Source: Castor canadensis
Lineage: Eukaryota; Chordata; Mammalia; Rodentia; Castoridae
Reading direction: 5' to 3'
DNA length: 64,000 nucleotides
Assembly: GCF_047511655.1 (NCBI RefSeq)
Contig: NC_133405.1
Span: 93,409,598 to 93,473,597, forward strand
Position numbers and translations under genes: made by a program. The notes under the pieces were generated by a model that did no database searches, had not been told where the DNA came from, and worked only from the letters and a program-made list of their open reading frames with translations. Shown here in pieces: positions 22,770 to 34,735 of this stretch (within the stretch, counting starts at the first letter, position 1; every line of letters begins with the position of its first letter).

Positions 22770-24355
22770 ATTCTTTTTTTATTGTTGTGCTGAGTGGGAG
22801 TACATTATAGCATTTACAAAAGTTCTTATAATATATCAAATGTATCATACTTGAATTCACTCCCTCCACCATTCTCCTTTCCCCCTTCCCCCATTTCTGG
22901 AATAGTTTAAACAGGTATAATTTTTTTCATTTACATACATGTGTACACAGTATTTGCATGATATTCACCCTCCCACACTCCTTCCCCACCTCCTCCCCCT
23001 CCCATTGGAGCCACTCCCCCACAGGACCTGTTCTGCCCTCCTGTTCTCTGATTTTGTAAAGAAAAGAATGATATTTTTGCTTGTTTAAAGTAGCTACACA
23101 GGGAATTTCCTGTGTCACTTCTATATATATATGTATTATAGCCTGAATTGGTTCAGCTTCTTTATTTTATTTCTTTCTACCTTAGTGCCTTTTGTATAGT
23201 GGTTTCAACAGGTTTAAAATTCTATATCCATTCTTGCATAGAAAGCGCATCAACCATATTCACATTCTTACCTTCCTTTTATCCTTCCCCTCTCAGATAT
23301 GACCTCCCCATAGCATGACCTGTTTTTAATAATATTGCTGTATTTGTATTAGGTCTGTATTCCACATATGAGAAAAAATGTGTGGCCTTTGGCTTTTTTG
23401 AACCTAACTTCACTTAAGATGATGTTCTCCAGCTCCATCCATTTATCTGCAAACAGCAAAATTTCATTCTTCTTTGTGGCTGAGTAAAATTCCATTATAT
23501 TTAAATACCACATTTTCTTAATCCAGTCATCAGTAGTAGGGCATCTTGGCTCTTTCTATAGCTTAGCTATTGTGAACAATGCTGCAATAAACATAGGTGT
23601 GCAGGTGCCTTTATTGTAACCTGACTTACATTCCTTTGGGTATATCTATAAGAGTCATATTGCTGGATCATATGGCTTTTCTACTTTTAGTGTTTTGAGG
23701 AGCCTCCATACCATTTTCCACAGTGGTTGTACTAATTTACATTCCCTTCAGCAGTGTATGAAGTTTCCTTTTGCTCAACATCCTCAACAACCTTTGCTGT
23801 TGTTTGTGTTTCTGATGCTAGCCATTCTAACAAGAGTGAGGTGGAATGTTAATGTGGTTTTGATTTGCATTTCCTTTTATGGCCAGAGATGTTGAAGATT
23901 TCTTCATGTGTTTTTCTGGCCATTTGAACATCTTCTTTTGAAAAAGCTCTGTTCAGTTCATTTGCCCATTTCTTCATTGGGTCATTGAGTTTTTTGGTGT
24001 TTAGTTTTTTGTGCTCCCTGTATATTCTGGTGATTAAGCCCTTGTCAGATGTATAGCTGGCATAGATTTTCTCCCATTCTGTGGGCAGCCTCTTCAGATC
24101 TGTGACCATTTCTTTGTTGTGTAGAAGGTTTTTAATTTCATGTAGTCTCATTTGTTAATCCTTTTTCTTAGTTGCTGAGCCATTTGAGTTCTATTTAGGA
24201 AGTCATTGCTTATACCTATTAATTCCAGTGTATTCCCTGTTCTTTCTTGCACTAACTTCAAAGTTTCAGGACTTATATTAAGGTCCTTAATCCACTTTTA
24301 GTTGATACTTGTACACTGTCAAAGTCATGGATCTAGTTTCAGTTGGCTGAACATT
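22770..24355 (-). mobile_element. 5'-truncated L1 relic, minus strand
   Basis: The 3' UTR (22780-23340) leads into reversed ORF2. Translation of 24151-23849 on the minus strand gives [20 protein letters not shown] and [20 protein letters not shown], the C-terminal part of L1 ORF2. Frames are broken. It is clearly older than the 47858 element. Confidence 0.85.
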
Positions 24356-24794
24356 TTGAAGTGACTTTAACTACCAAAAAGGAAAATGAAACCCTAAACT
24401 AACTTCATGGATTTACAATTTAAAAGTTTAAATAGCTCTTTCTCTTCTACAAGGGACAATAACCACTTTTTCCTTAACAAAGACATTTGCTAATACTATT
24501 AATAAAAGAGACACCGGAAAAACAACCAACACCTATTAACTAAAAAGAATACTGAACTACTGCTCCTCCTCTTCCTAAGAAATTATGAAGGTGTTCTGAG
24601 GGGGATTCCCTTAAACATAAAGACAATTCTATTTTTTTTATAATAGGACAAAAACAAACCCTTTTGCTAGGTAAGGGCACTAATCTGTCAACCACAGTAA
24701 CTACTAATTTCCCTTAGAGTCACAAAATTTGTTGTGGTATGAATTTTAAACAAACTTCACACTATTTCACACTTCAAACTGTGACTATAGTTGG
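24356..24794. other. No recognised feature
   Basis: AT-rich DNA with no coding frame or named repeat that I can support. Some phrases suggest a decayed retroviral segment, but not enough to call one. Confidence 0.5.
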
Positions 24795-25035
24795 GTTTTT
24801 TTTTTCTTTCAGCACCAGGGTTTGCATTTTCTAGGTAGGTGGTCTATCACTTGAGAAATACACTCAGCCCTTTTTTCTTTAGTTATTTTTCAAATAAGGT
24901 CTTGCATTTATTCCCAGGCTGGGCTGGACCTCAATCCTCGTATTTGTGCTTCCCGTGTAGCTAGAATGACAGGTATGTGCCACCACACCCAGGTTTTATT
25001 GGTGAGATGGGGTCTTGTAAACATTTTGCCTGTGC
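24795..25035 (-). mobile_element. Composite ID + B1-like SINE, reverse orientation
   Basis: 'agcaccagggtttgcatttt' (reversed ID unit) is followed by 'aaataaggtcttgcatttat', 'aggctgggctggacctcaat' and 'gccaccacacccaggtttta', the reversed Alu/B1-like unit. This is the mirror image of the dimer at 26885-27136. Confidence 0.75.
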
Positions 25036-25486
25036 TGAAACCACCCACTTCATTATGATTAACTTATATTCTGTCATTTTAGCATTGCATTAGATACAAA
25101 TTGTCCATATTTATTTTCTTATGGAAAAATTAGTGATGTACCTGGATTCTTATCTTTCTCAAATTACTGATTGGGACTTAAGAAATTGTGATTTACTTGT
25201 GATTATCTTCTTACACATCATCTTATTGTGTTTGAATGATGCTCAAAAATGGAAGAAGGTCTAAGAGAGATTCTGTGTGTTTATTAAATATTTACAATAA
25301 CTCTCAATACTGGGATTATCAAGCTAATATAAACCCTTCTTTCTTTTTCTTTATAAAGGGCCTGGATGAGTGAGAAGCATATTGACTCAATTATATAGGA
25401 ATCATGTAAATGGAAATATATTTCAATGATTTTGGGTTAAAAGAAGTATTGCAAGTTTAAATGCAAAGACTAGAGAATATCTACTA
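25036..25486. other. No recognised feature
   Basis: AT-rich DNA with many stops in all frames. I see no repeat or gene here. Confidence 0.5.
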
Positions 25487-25502
25487 AAAGACTACATTTT
25501 TT

Positions 25503-25939
25503 TTTCTTTTATTATTCATATGTGCATACAAGGCTTGGGTCATTTCACCCCCCTGCCCCCCACCCCCTCCCTTACCACCCACTCTGCCCCCTCCTTCTCC
25601 CCCCCACCCCCTCAATACCCAGCAGAAACTATTTTGCCCTTATTTCTAATTTTGTTGTAGAGAGAGTATAAGCAATAATAGGAAGGAACAATGGTTTTTG
25701 CTGGTTGAGATAAGGATAGCTATACAGGGCATTGACTCACATTGATTTCCTGTGCGTGGGTGTTACCTTCTAGGTTAGTTCTTTTTGATCTAACCTTTTC
25801 TCTAGTTCCTGGTCCCCTTTTCCTATTGGCCTCAGTTGCTTTAAGGTATCTGCTTTAGTTTCTCTGCATTAAGGGCAACAAATGCTAGCTAATTTTTTAG
25901 GTGTCTTACCTATCCTCACCCCTCCCTTGTGTGCTCTCG
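25503..25939 (-). mobile_element. Young, strongly 5'-truncated L1 insertion (about 440 bp)
   Basis: About 97% identical by eye to the 3' UTR of the full-length L1 (47870-48290), including the C-rich tract and 'ttgttgtagagagagtataa'. It is bracketed by near-perfect copies of taaaagactac(a/g)ttt at 25487 and 25940, a target-site duplication. Confidence 0.92.
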
Positions 25940-25955
25940 TAAAAGACTACGTTTT

Positions 25956-26884
25956 AAGGATTCTATCACATGAGCTATGCTCCAGCTCCCTTTTTAGGAT
26001 TATAGTTTCTCAAATCCTTTCCTCATTTTGTTCACAGAAAGTCTAAAAAGGCACTAGAGGCACTGACTCAGCTACATAGGTATCATCAGAAGTCTATTGC
26101 TTGTTTTTTGTTTTTTTTCTGATCCAGGCCCTTGTACATGTTAGGCAAGCATTTTGCCACAGCCCTTATTTTGGTCTTTAATTTGATATGGTAGCCAAAG
26201 TTATCTGGAAAGACCTTCAACTCAGTAACAGGGTGCACATTGGAGCACCCATTATCTTAAAGCAATAGCAGTAGTAACAAAACTTGTGGAAGCCTCAAAT
26301 GACTTAAGGTTAGGTTGTTCACCAAATTTAATGGTTCCGTATACCGTGTAGACTCTTTAATAGAAAGTGATAATTTTTATCTAGTTGCTTAACATCCTGT
26401 GAAATATTATTTCTTTCCCTTTAAAATTCATTACTCATCACTACAATATGCAAAATCCAGTTATACTCTTTCCTCCTTAATCTGAAGGAAGATTCTGCGG
26501 TAGAACCTCTCTGTCTTACAAAGTTATCTATACAGATTGGTTAGTGATTCTATTGGTTAGTCCTGACCTATTTTATTTGGGGTGGTTCTTGTTTTGAAAC
26601 AGAAACTAGAAATTATCAAGCAGCTTATGCTATCATAAACCTGAATTCACCATTTGAGTATATACCATTCTAAGAAATCAAATCAGCTGAAAATAACTGC
26701 TTTCACCAAAGCTTATGGACTGGAAAAGAATAAAAGAGAAACTATTTATACTGACTTAGTTATGTACTTAAGGTAATTCCACAACTTTGGAATGCTTTGG
26801 AAACAAAGGCAACAACTTCTATAAAATGGATGACATTTAGATGCCTTCAGAACTTTCAGATATTTTACATAAGAAAATAGGTAT
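25956..26884. other. Mostly unrecognised DNA with an ID-like remnant
   Basis: At 26108-26172 a reversed ID-like remnant is visible ('gttaggcaagcattttgcca'). The rest has no coding frame or repeat I can name. Confidence 0.45.
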
Positions 26885-27003
26885 GATAGGTGCTGGTGGC
26901 TCTTGCCTGTAATCCTGGCTACTCAGGAGGCAGAGATCAAGAGGATCACAGTTTGAAGCCAGCCGGGGCAAATAGTTCATGAGACACTATCTCAAAAATA
27001 CTC

Positions 27004-27048
<45 letters not shown>

Positions 27049-27136
27049 GCTGATGAAGTGGCTCAAGTGGTAGAGCACCTGCCTAGCAAGTATGAGGCCC
27101 TGAGTTCAAATTCAGGTACCACCAAAAAAAAAAAGA
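26885..27136 (+). mobile_element. Composite B1-like + ID SINE with internal (CA)n
   Basis: The left unit reads 'ggtggctcttgcctgtaatc' and 'aggaggcagagatcaagagg'. A 40-bp CA run (27004-27043) sits at the join. The right unit reads 'gtggctcaagtggtagagca' and 'gagttcaaattcaggtacca' with an A tail. This dimer type recurs at 36628 and 24795 and is the best clue to the host's rodent group. Confidence 0.88.
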
Positions 27137-27149
27137 AGAAAATGGATGT

Positions 27150-28570
27150 GATAAAAGTGGAAGGTCATTCAAAGCACAAAGACCCAGAACCTTAAAGCAA
27201 TGTTATAGCTGACCGCTATCCCGAAAAATGCAGCATTCAAGATCAGTGCTCCTGAAATAACGCAAAGACAGATGTTAGAGGAATTAGAAAAGACTATTAC
27301 TAACTGAGGCAAGACCCTAATTTTGGGGTAAAGGAAATAAGAAAAACCAAGATGCTTATTGCAAAAAAGATAATATTTGGTGTTCTCAGGATCACTAATT
27401 GATAGTGCCCAAAGTTAAAACATGGATTTTATCTTGCTATATGATATAATAAATTAAGCCAACATAGTTGGGTAGTTTTAGAGATATTACCTACAATATT
27501 TCCAAAACAAGCCTTACTTACTAATGACACAATTCTGGTAAAAATTGTAAGAGACAAGACATGGACAGGAGCTGCAGCGATCCTGAGAGTAACTTGAAAG
27601 GGACTTTATGTAACTACCTTTATATCTACTTTAGTGGTTGTAAATACACTCTGCTTATTGTCTGTTTATACTCAGGGTGAGATCAAACTTTTGCATGGCC
27701 CTGAATAGGGCAAAAACATTGCTTGATTTTGGTTTTCCAACTTGGAAAATTCCCTATTATTTCTTCAAATTTTATTGGTACTCTTAATAAATAACTCTGT
27801 AAGTTTTGCCTTTTACTCAGAAACTTCAATGTCCTTATCATCACAAGAAAAAGTAGAGAGAACAAATGGAATTCTAAATTGAAAAATTAGTAAAGCTATC
27901 AGAAAAACCTTTGAACAACCATGGTCTAAAGTATTACCAGTTATTTTTAATCTCTGTTAGATTAACTGCCTCTGGAACTCACATATTATCTCCTATGAAT
28001 TCATACAGTCCGGTCTATGGCCGTACCACCTGAACGTGCCCAATCTTGTCCGAATTCATACACTCTGGCCTATACATCTGGGAATTTACTGCCTAGTCTT
28101 AGATTCTATCCTAAACCACAAGGGACTTATACAGTGCCGCCAAGGTTTATCATCAACAGCTGCAAACTGCATTTCCAAAATATCTACCTAACACCTTCTG
28201 CATGATCTACAAACTGAAGATTTCGTTTTCTAGACAAGAATCAGAAAAAAAATGTCCTTAAGCCTTAATGTAAAGGACCTTATCAGGAGCTTTTAACAAT
28301 TGCCTTCAGTAAAACTCCAAGGTATACATCCTTGGATTCATGTTAACAAGATCAAAAGACATGCTAACTAATGAACATCTATTTCATCTAAAGACATTAA
28401 ATTGAGGATTCCTAGGAATCCTCCAGTAGCTTCTGATTTCAGAGGAAGATAGCTTTTGTCCAAGATGATGGAACCAGTAGTGACTTGAGAAGTGAACATC
28501 TTTAGCCCAAGATGATGGAACAAGACTGATTTTCTGATTCTTCAATATCCTTTCTGTCCCTTTCCTCTAC
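27150..28570 (+). mobile_element. ERV1-like relic (decayed pol/env region)
   Basis: Around 28260-28370 the plus strand contains pieces like 'ggaccttatcaggagctttt', 'ccttggattcatgttaacaa' and 'gatcaaaagacatgctaac', which match the layout of the C-terminal integrase of gamma-type retroviruses, where a Trp-Ile-His box precedes the end of pol. The rest is decayed with stops. Left and right limits are guesses; no LTR was recognised beside it. Confidence 0.4.
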
Positions 28571-28589
28571 TACAAATATTGCCTGTTTT

Positions 28590-28900
28590 TAAAAATATTT
28601 TTATTATTAGCTCATATTAATTATACCGAATACTGGATTCATTGAAACATTTTCATGCATGTATATAACATACGGTGATCATTTCCACTTCCATTACCAT
28701 CCCCTGATCCCTTTCCTCTTCTCTAATAGTCATCTTTTTTTTTCTAGGTTTCACATATGAAAGAAAATTGTGACACTTGTCTTTATGAGTCTGGCTTATT
28801 TCACTTAACATGATGATCTTCAGTTCCATCCATTTTCTTGCAAATGACTTTGTCACATACAGCCTATTTCTGTTCTGGAAACCCAATAAAATAATCTAAT
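28590..28900 (-). mobile_element. L1 3'-end fragment, minus strand
   Basis: Minus-strand translation shows KSFARKWMELKIIMLSEISQ, the end of L1 ORF2, with a short 3' UTR to its left. Confidence 0.8.
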
Positions 28901-29560
28901 TATATTGTCTAGGTTTTTCAAAGACAATCATATAGCTCTTGATTTCATCATAACAAGCCAAGGAGGAATTTGGTCTATAAAACAGTTTTTATTGTACATG
29001 TATAAATACCAAATAAATAAAATCTCTGACTAGGCTAAAAATTTTTAACCTGTTCTCTAAAATAGACAGAGATGGATATTGTGATATTTCTCCTTGCTTG
29101 CATTTTCCAGTTTAGGTCCTTGGTCTAGAAACATATTGCAAAGGCTAATGATTTTGTTTCTGATATCTTCCTGTGCTACAGTTAGCTGATTTACTCCATC
29201 CAAATGCTATTTCATAACATCCAACAAATCACACTACCAACAGAAGAAATGGGCTATTCTCACCCTTCCATCAACTAGATTTGACATTCAATGGATACCC
29301 TTCTGACCTTAGCCAGCCAGAGCTTGGCAAGGGCAAATATCTAAGTATCTTGGATTAACGTCCTGTGGTCTGACTGTATCTACCTTTCATCAAAAATGGC
29401 ACTGAGAAAGAAAGAAAGAAAAGAGCAGCTGTTGACATTCAGAAGCTGTCCTGGCACTAAAAACTAAGCCATGGTATTCTCTTATTAGACATAAATAATC
29501 TCACTGAATACCATATTTATTTTAAGATCATGACAAAATGGGATAATGCTTATGAACAAC
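28901..29560. other. No recognised feature
   Basis: AT-rich, no frame or repeat assigned. A small GAAA run occurs near 29405-29425. Confidence 0.5.
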
Positions 29561-29890
29561 ATAAATTTATTTCTCACAATTCTGGAAGCTGAGAAGTCCA
29601 AGATCAAGGTGCTAGCTGATTCGGTGTCTGGCGAGGGCCCATTTCCTTTGTAGATGGCTATTTTCTTGCTGTATTCTTACATGGTGGAAAGGGTAAAGGA
29701 ATCCTCTGAGGTATCATTCATAAGGGCACTAATTCCACTCATGAATTCTCCACCCTTACAACCTAATCATCTCCTAAAAGTCATACTTGGGTTCCCATTA
29801 GGGGAACACATACATTCAGGCCATAACAGGGATATTGTTATAAACTCATATTTGATAGATAGATAGATAGGTACATACATACATACGCAT
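29561..29890 (-). repeat. MLT-like LTR relic, reverse orientation, with GATA/CATA microsatellite
   Basis: 'ctcacaattctggaagctga', 'gaagtccaagatcaaggtgc' and 'ttcggtgtctggcgagggcc' belong to a common old mammalian LTR-like family. Its other copies here are 32505-32760 (same strand) and 30736-31350 (opposite strand). A GATA run and a CATA run follow at 29855-29886. Confidence 0.6.
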
Positions 29891-30735
29891 TACAGGTGAG
29901 GGAGAAAGAGGTGAGGAGGAGAAGGATATATGAATGTAGTTGTATGTCTTACCTCTGTCTTATTGAGTGAGACAGCCTAGGAACATTTACACTACAAAAG
30001 CAACACACATACCAAATGGTCAGGTATTTTATAAGTACCATGCTTCTCTAAAAGGAACTATGACTCCTTAAAGAAATGACTTATTGATTCCATGGCTTGG
30101 ACTAAGAAATATAAAATGAGTATAGAATATCTTCCTATATAGAAAGTAAGAACATGCTCAAATAAGGATAAGAATATGTCAAAGAGACCAATACCAACTT
30201 GAAAGGATCTCCCAATGGTCAAATTTGGAGTAACTTGGCATAAAAATAATAATCATAATGATTTATAACACATTGGATAAAATAAAAATCCATGAGTCTA
30301 TGCTGATAAAATAAATAAGTGAATAAATAAATAGCAGATAAGGGAAAGCTTTTCATTATAGTAAAATTTGAACTAATGCATGTATAAATAATGAAATTAT
30401 AAAATCACCATTTGACAACCACCATAATAATAAATGGATCATGCATGAATCATCAATGGATGCTAAAATTAGTAGGTGAAACTATGATGAGAAGCAGGAT
30501 ACTTATATAATCCCAAAAAACTCCACACAAGATACTTAATAATCGCAAAGGTAAGAACTGAAACTTTAGACTGGAGAAAGTGGCAGACACCACCTTAACA
30601 AAGGGATCAAACTTAATAATGGAGTAAATAGACATACGTCTGCTTGCTACTTTGTCTCCTAATATTCTGCACTAAGAACACAATATCCTTCTGTGACATT
30701 CCTGCCAAACATGCATAACCTGCAGATGTGCAAGG
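29891..30735. other. No recognised feature
   Basis: Very AT-rich DNA; scattered old L1-like phrases, none long enough to call. No coding frame. Confidence 0.45.
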
Positions 30736-31350
30736 AAACTTCAATCCAATGAAAATTGTCTGTGTCCCTCCCAATGAAACTCTAACCCTCAGTGTGGCTA
30801 TATTTCGAGATGGGGCCTCTAAAGAAGTAATTAAGGCTAAATGAGGCCATAGGGGAAACTTAAAGCAATAAGATTACAGTCCTTGGCTAGATGTGGTGGC
30901 TCCAACCTATAATCCTAGCTACCTGAGAGGCAGAGGGAGGCAGAGAGTGGGAGGATCATGGTTAGAGATCAGCCAGGGTAAAAAGTTAGCAAGACCTCAT
31001 CTCACTCAATGCCTGGACAAGGTGGTGTGTGCCTGTCATCCCAGTTAGGTGAGGAAGCATAAATAAAAGAATCATGGTCCAGGTCAGTCCAAGTATAACG
31101 CAAGACCCTATCTCAAAAAACAAAAGATTACAGTCCTTATAAAAAGACATATCAGAACTCCCTCTGTCTCTTTGTCTTTTTCTGCAACACACACACAGAG
31201 AAGCGATCATATAAACTCTGTTAGAATAGAGTTGCCTACAGTACAAGATCAGAAGCCTGAGAATGAAATCTAACAGGATTATGAGAAATAAATTTCTGTT
31301 GTTTAAGCTACCTAGTCTGTTATGGCAGCCCTAGCAGACTAAGACACGTG
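30736..31350 (+). repeat. MLT-like LTR relic, split by a SINE dimer
   Basis: It starts with 'tctaaccctcagtgtggcta' and ends 'gagaaataaatttctgttgt' plus 'agcagactaagac', a typical old LTR end with AATAAA. A SINE at 30885-31124 splits it. Confidence 0.65.
30885..31124 (+). mobile_element. B1-like SINE dimer with target-site duplication
   Basis: Two Alu/B1-like units in tandem ('tggctccaacctataatcct' and 'gtgtgtgcctgtcatcccag') end in an A-rich tail. The 14-bp direct repeat agattacagtcctt flanks it exactly at 30871-30884 and 31125-31138. Confidence 0.9.
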
Positions 31351-32490
31351 GATTCAATATTTACATTTAGATTCTTGATTCATTTGGAGTTTATTTTTTA
31401 TCATGATGTGAAGAATGGATATAATTTTCTTTCTTTTTTTCCCAAATGTTTACAATGAGCATCATTTACTAAAAAAACTATTTATGAAACAGTGACTTGA
31501 AATGTTATCTTTGTCATATTCTGAATTTCTGTATGATTTGTGTCTTTTTCTGAACTTGCTATTTGTTTTGCTTTTTTGTCTACACATATGCCAGTAGCAT
31601 ATGATTTCAATTTTAAAGGCTTTATAGTATTTTAAAATATTGCATAGGATTTGTAACTTCCTTTTCTTTCCTTCTCTCTCTTTCTCTCTCCCTCCCTCCC
31701 TTTCTTTCTTTCTTCTTCTCCACCTTCTTCTTTTTTTGAGACAGGATTTTTGCCCTGTCTAGTCTCTAACTTCTTAGTTCCAAGTGATCCTCCTGCCTTG
31801 ACCTCTTGGGCAACTAGGACTACAGACACTCCCCACCATGCCTGGTGAAATATTATACATATTAATGGGTAATGTGATATTTTGATACATGTATACATTG
31901 TATTGTATTACATTTTTCTTTTTTATGGTGCTGAAGATTAAAGTCAGGGCCTCAGGCATGCTAGGCATGCTAGATGTGGCATGAGTTATACCCACAGCCC
32001 TGTAGCTTTTCTTTGTCAATGTTTTTGTATCTATTCTTGGTATTTATTTCTCTTTATGGACTATAGTATCAATTTGTCTAGCTACATAAAACTTTTTGGT
32101 ATTTTTATTGGAATTGCTTAAAATATATGTGGATGTTCCTTAACTTAACATGGGGCTACATTCTACCCAATACAACACAGCAAACCGTAAGTGATTAGTT
32201 ATTTATCCTTGTGATTGCATGGTGACTAGGAGCTGTGGTTTGATGTTATAACTCAGCATCATGAGAAAGTAATTTACTGCATATCGCTGGGAAATATCAC
32301 AATCTAAAATTTGAAGTACAGTTTCTACTACACACTATGTTGCTTTTATACCAATTGTAAGATAGAAAAATTATAAGTTCAATCATCCTGAGTCAGGGAC
32401 CATCTGTATATTAACTTGAGGAAGGTAGATTTACATCTTTATGATGTTTAGCAATTCTACCCAAAACTGAGGGGGTTCAGTTTGAATTTT
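31351..32490 (-). mobile_element. Old L1 relic, minus strand, with nested SINE remnants
   Basis: 31370-31470 and 32015-32130 read as reversed L1 ORF2 ('gattcatttggagtttattt', 'tttttattggaattgcttaa'). A CT-rich run (31660-31725), a reversed B1-like SINE (31728-31846) and a reversed ID-like remnant (31918-32003) interrupt it. No intact frame. Confidence 0.55.
31728..31846 (-). mobile_element. B1-like SINE, reverse orientation
   Basis: 'tttttttgagacaggatttt' followed by 'tgatcctcctgccttgacct' and 'ccccaccatgcctgg' is the reversed Alu/B1-like head and body. Confidence 0.8.
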
Positions 32491-32504
32491 GTGTGTTTCA
32501 GGAG

Positions 32505-32760
32505 TCATAATCTGTTCTGGATGCTGTTCCATAAACTGGGTAGCTTATATGCAATAGAAATTTGTTTCTCACAGTTTTGGAGTCTGGGAGGTCTAAGATC
32601 AAGCCCTGGCAGATGCAGTGCCTGATGGGGGGCTCGCTTTCTGCTCATAGATGGTGCTTTCTGTGTCTTCACATGATGAAAAGGTAAAGAAAGCTCTCTC
32701 TGGTGTCTTTCATAAAGGCACAATCTCATATATGAGGACTTTGCTCATGGCCCAATAACT
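32505..32760 (-). repeat. MLT-like LTR relic, reverse orientation
   Basis: 'tttctcacagttttggagtc', 'gaggtctaagatcaagccct' and 'ataaaggcacaatctcat' match the same family as 29561-29835. Confidence 0.6.
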
Positions 32761-32839
32761 TTCCAAAATGTATTATTTCAGTGCAATATGTAGTCTTGAG
32801 TTGTCTGACATTTTAAATTCAGCAAAATTGTTTTAAGTG

Positions 32840-33930
32840 TTCCATGTTATTGTGTGTGTCAATATTTCATTCCTTTATTCTGCTGAGTAACATTCCATTT
32901 TGTGAATATACAGTTTATGTATGTATTGGTGGAAATGTGGGTGAGATTCAAGTTTTAGCTATCACAAATGAACCTGCTATTTGTATATCAGTCTTTGTGT
33001 GAATATATGCTTTCATTCCTCTTGAATAAATGCCTAGGAATGTAATGGCTGGATCATATGATACACATTTGTTTACTGTTTATGCAAAACTGTTTACAAA
33101 GTCATTCTATCAGTCATGGCTCCACCATAGAAACAGAACCAGTAGGATAAATATAGTAAGAGATTTAGTACAAGTAATTGGCTTACTTAATTGTGAGGGC
33201 TGGCATGATAAGTCCAAAATCTGTAGGGCAGGAATCAGAAATAGAAAGCTGGAACTCTCAGCATGAGCTAAACCTAAGTCCACAGGCAGCATTTTTTCTT
33301 CATGGAAGTCTAAGTTCTGTTCTTAAGACCTTTCAAGAGATTGAATCAGGCTCATCTACATTATCTAGGGTAATTTTCCGTAATTAAACTGATTCTCTGC
33401 TTTATTGTCTACAAAATAACCTCACAGCAACACCTAGATTAGTGTTTGATTGAATAAGAGATTATAACTTTATCACATAAAACTATCACTGTCATTGTAC
33501 CATTTTCCATTCTAATCACATCCTTGCCATCTGGTATGATTGGGCATTTTATGTTTTTGCCATTCTAGTAAGTGTGTAGTAGTATTTTGCTGTGGTTATA
33601 ACTTGCAATGTCCTAACGACTAACGATGTTGAGCATTTTCTTATGTGCCTATTCACCATTTCTATATATTCTTTGGAAAAATGTCTATTTATGTCCATTG
33701 TTCATTTTACACTTGGGTTATTTTTTCCTTTCATATTGAGTTGCAAGTGTCCCTTTTACCTTTTAGATACAAGTTCCTTATCAGATAAATAATTTGCAAA
33801 TATTATATAGTTATAATGTTATATAGCTTGACTTTTCCCTTTCTTGATGATACTGTTTGAAACACAAAAGTTTGCTGAAGTCCACTTAGGTACTGTTTTC
33901 ATTTGTCACTTGTGGGTTTTATGTAATATT
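32840..33930 (-). mobile_element. Old L1 relic, minus strand, with nested older repeat
   Basis: 33000-33095 ('taatggctggatcatatgat') and 33480-33920 ('tatgtgcctattcaccattt') are reversed L1 ORF2 from near its 3' part. 33098-33475 is a different interspersed repeat ('ccatagaaacagaaccagta') inserted between them; I cannot name its family. Confidence 0.6.
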
Positions 33931-34735
33931 GGAGACCTCATTGCCAATCAGGAGAATGAAAAGACAACCTACAGAATGCAAGGAAACATTTGCAAACTGT
34001 CCATCTGACAAAGGATTAATGTTCAGACTATGTAAAGAACTCAAAAACTTAACAGAACCCCTAATAATTCAATTTAAAAATGGGCAAATAATCTTAATAA
34101 ATATTTCACAATAGAGGGAATACAAATGGCCAAAAATGTATGAAAAAATACTCAATATCATTAGCCATTGGGGAAATGCAAATCAAAACCACAATTAGCT
34201 ATAATCTCACCCCAGTAGAATGGCTAGTATCAAAAAGACAAAAAAATTGATGCTGATGAGGATGTAGAGAAAATGGAATATAATTTAGTACAGCCATTGT
34301 GGAAAACAGTTTAGAGGTTCCTCAAAAAACTAAAAATAGATCTGTCACATGATCCAGCAATCCATGATCCATCCATCCCAAGAAAATGATACCAACATAC
34401 AAAGGACCTACCTGCATAACCACATTTATTGTGGCACTGTTTATAACAGCTAGGATATGAAATCAACTGAGGTGCCCATTAGCAGATGAATGGATAAATA
34501 AAATGTGATATATTTAAATAGTGGAATATTATTAATTCATAAAAAAGAATGAAATCCTGTCACTTACAGAAAAATGGATGGAACCAGAGGGCATTAAGTG
34601 AAGTAAGCCAGACACAAAGATAAATACTGTATGTTCTCTCCTATATGTGGAAACAGGAGAAGAAAGAAAGAGAAGTCAACCTGAATGTAAAATGACTGCT
34701 GGGGGCAAGGTGTAGGGAGGGGCCAGGTATGGTAA
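33931..34735 (+). mobile_element. L1 relic, plus strand (end of ORF2 and 3' UTR)
   Basis: Plus-strand translation near 33990 gives FANCPSDKGLMFRLCKELKN, the ORF2 C-terminal region. 'gggaaatgcaaatcaaaacc' and 'ttgtggcactgtttataaca' follow in normal L1 order. It ends next to the TIPRL retrocopy. Confidence 0.8.

Noticed and set aside
29850-29890. Regular short repeats that could suggest a CRISPR-like or functional array
   Set aside because: Plain GATA/CATA microsatellite in a mammalian genome.
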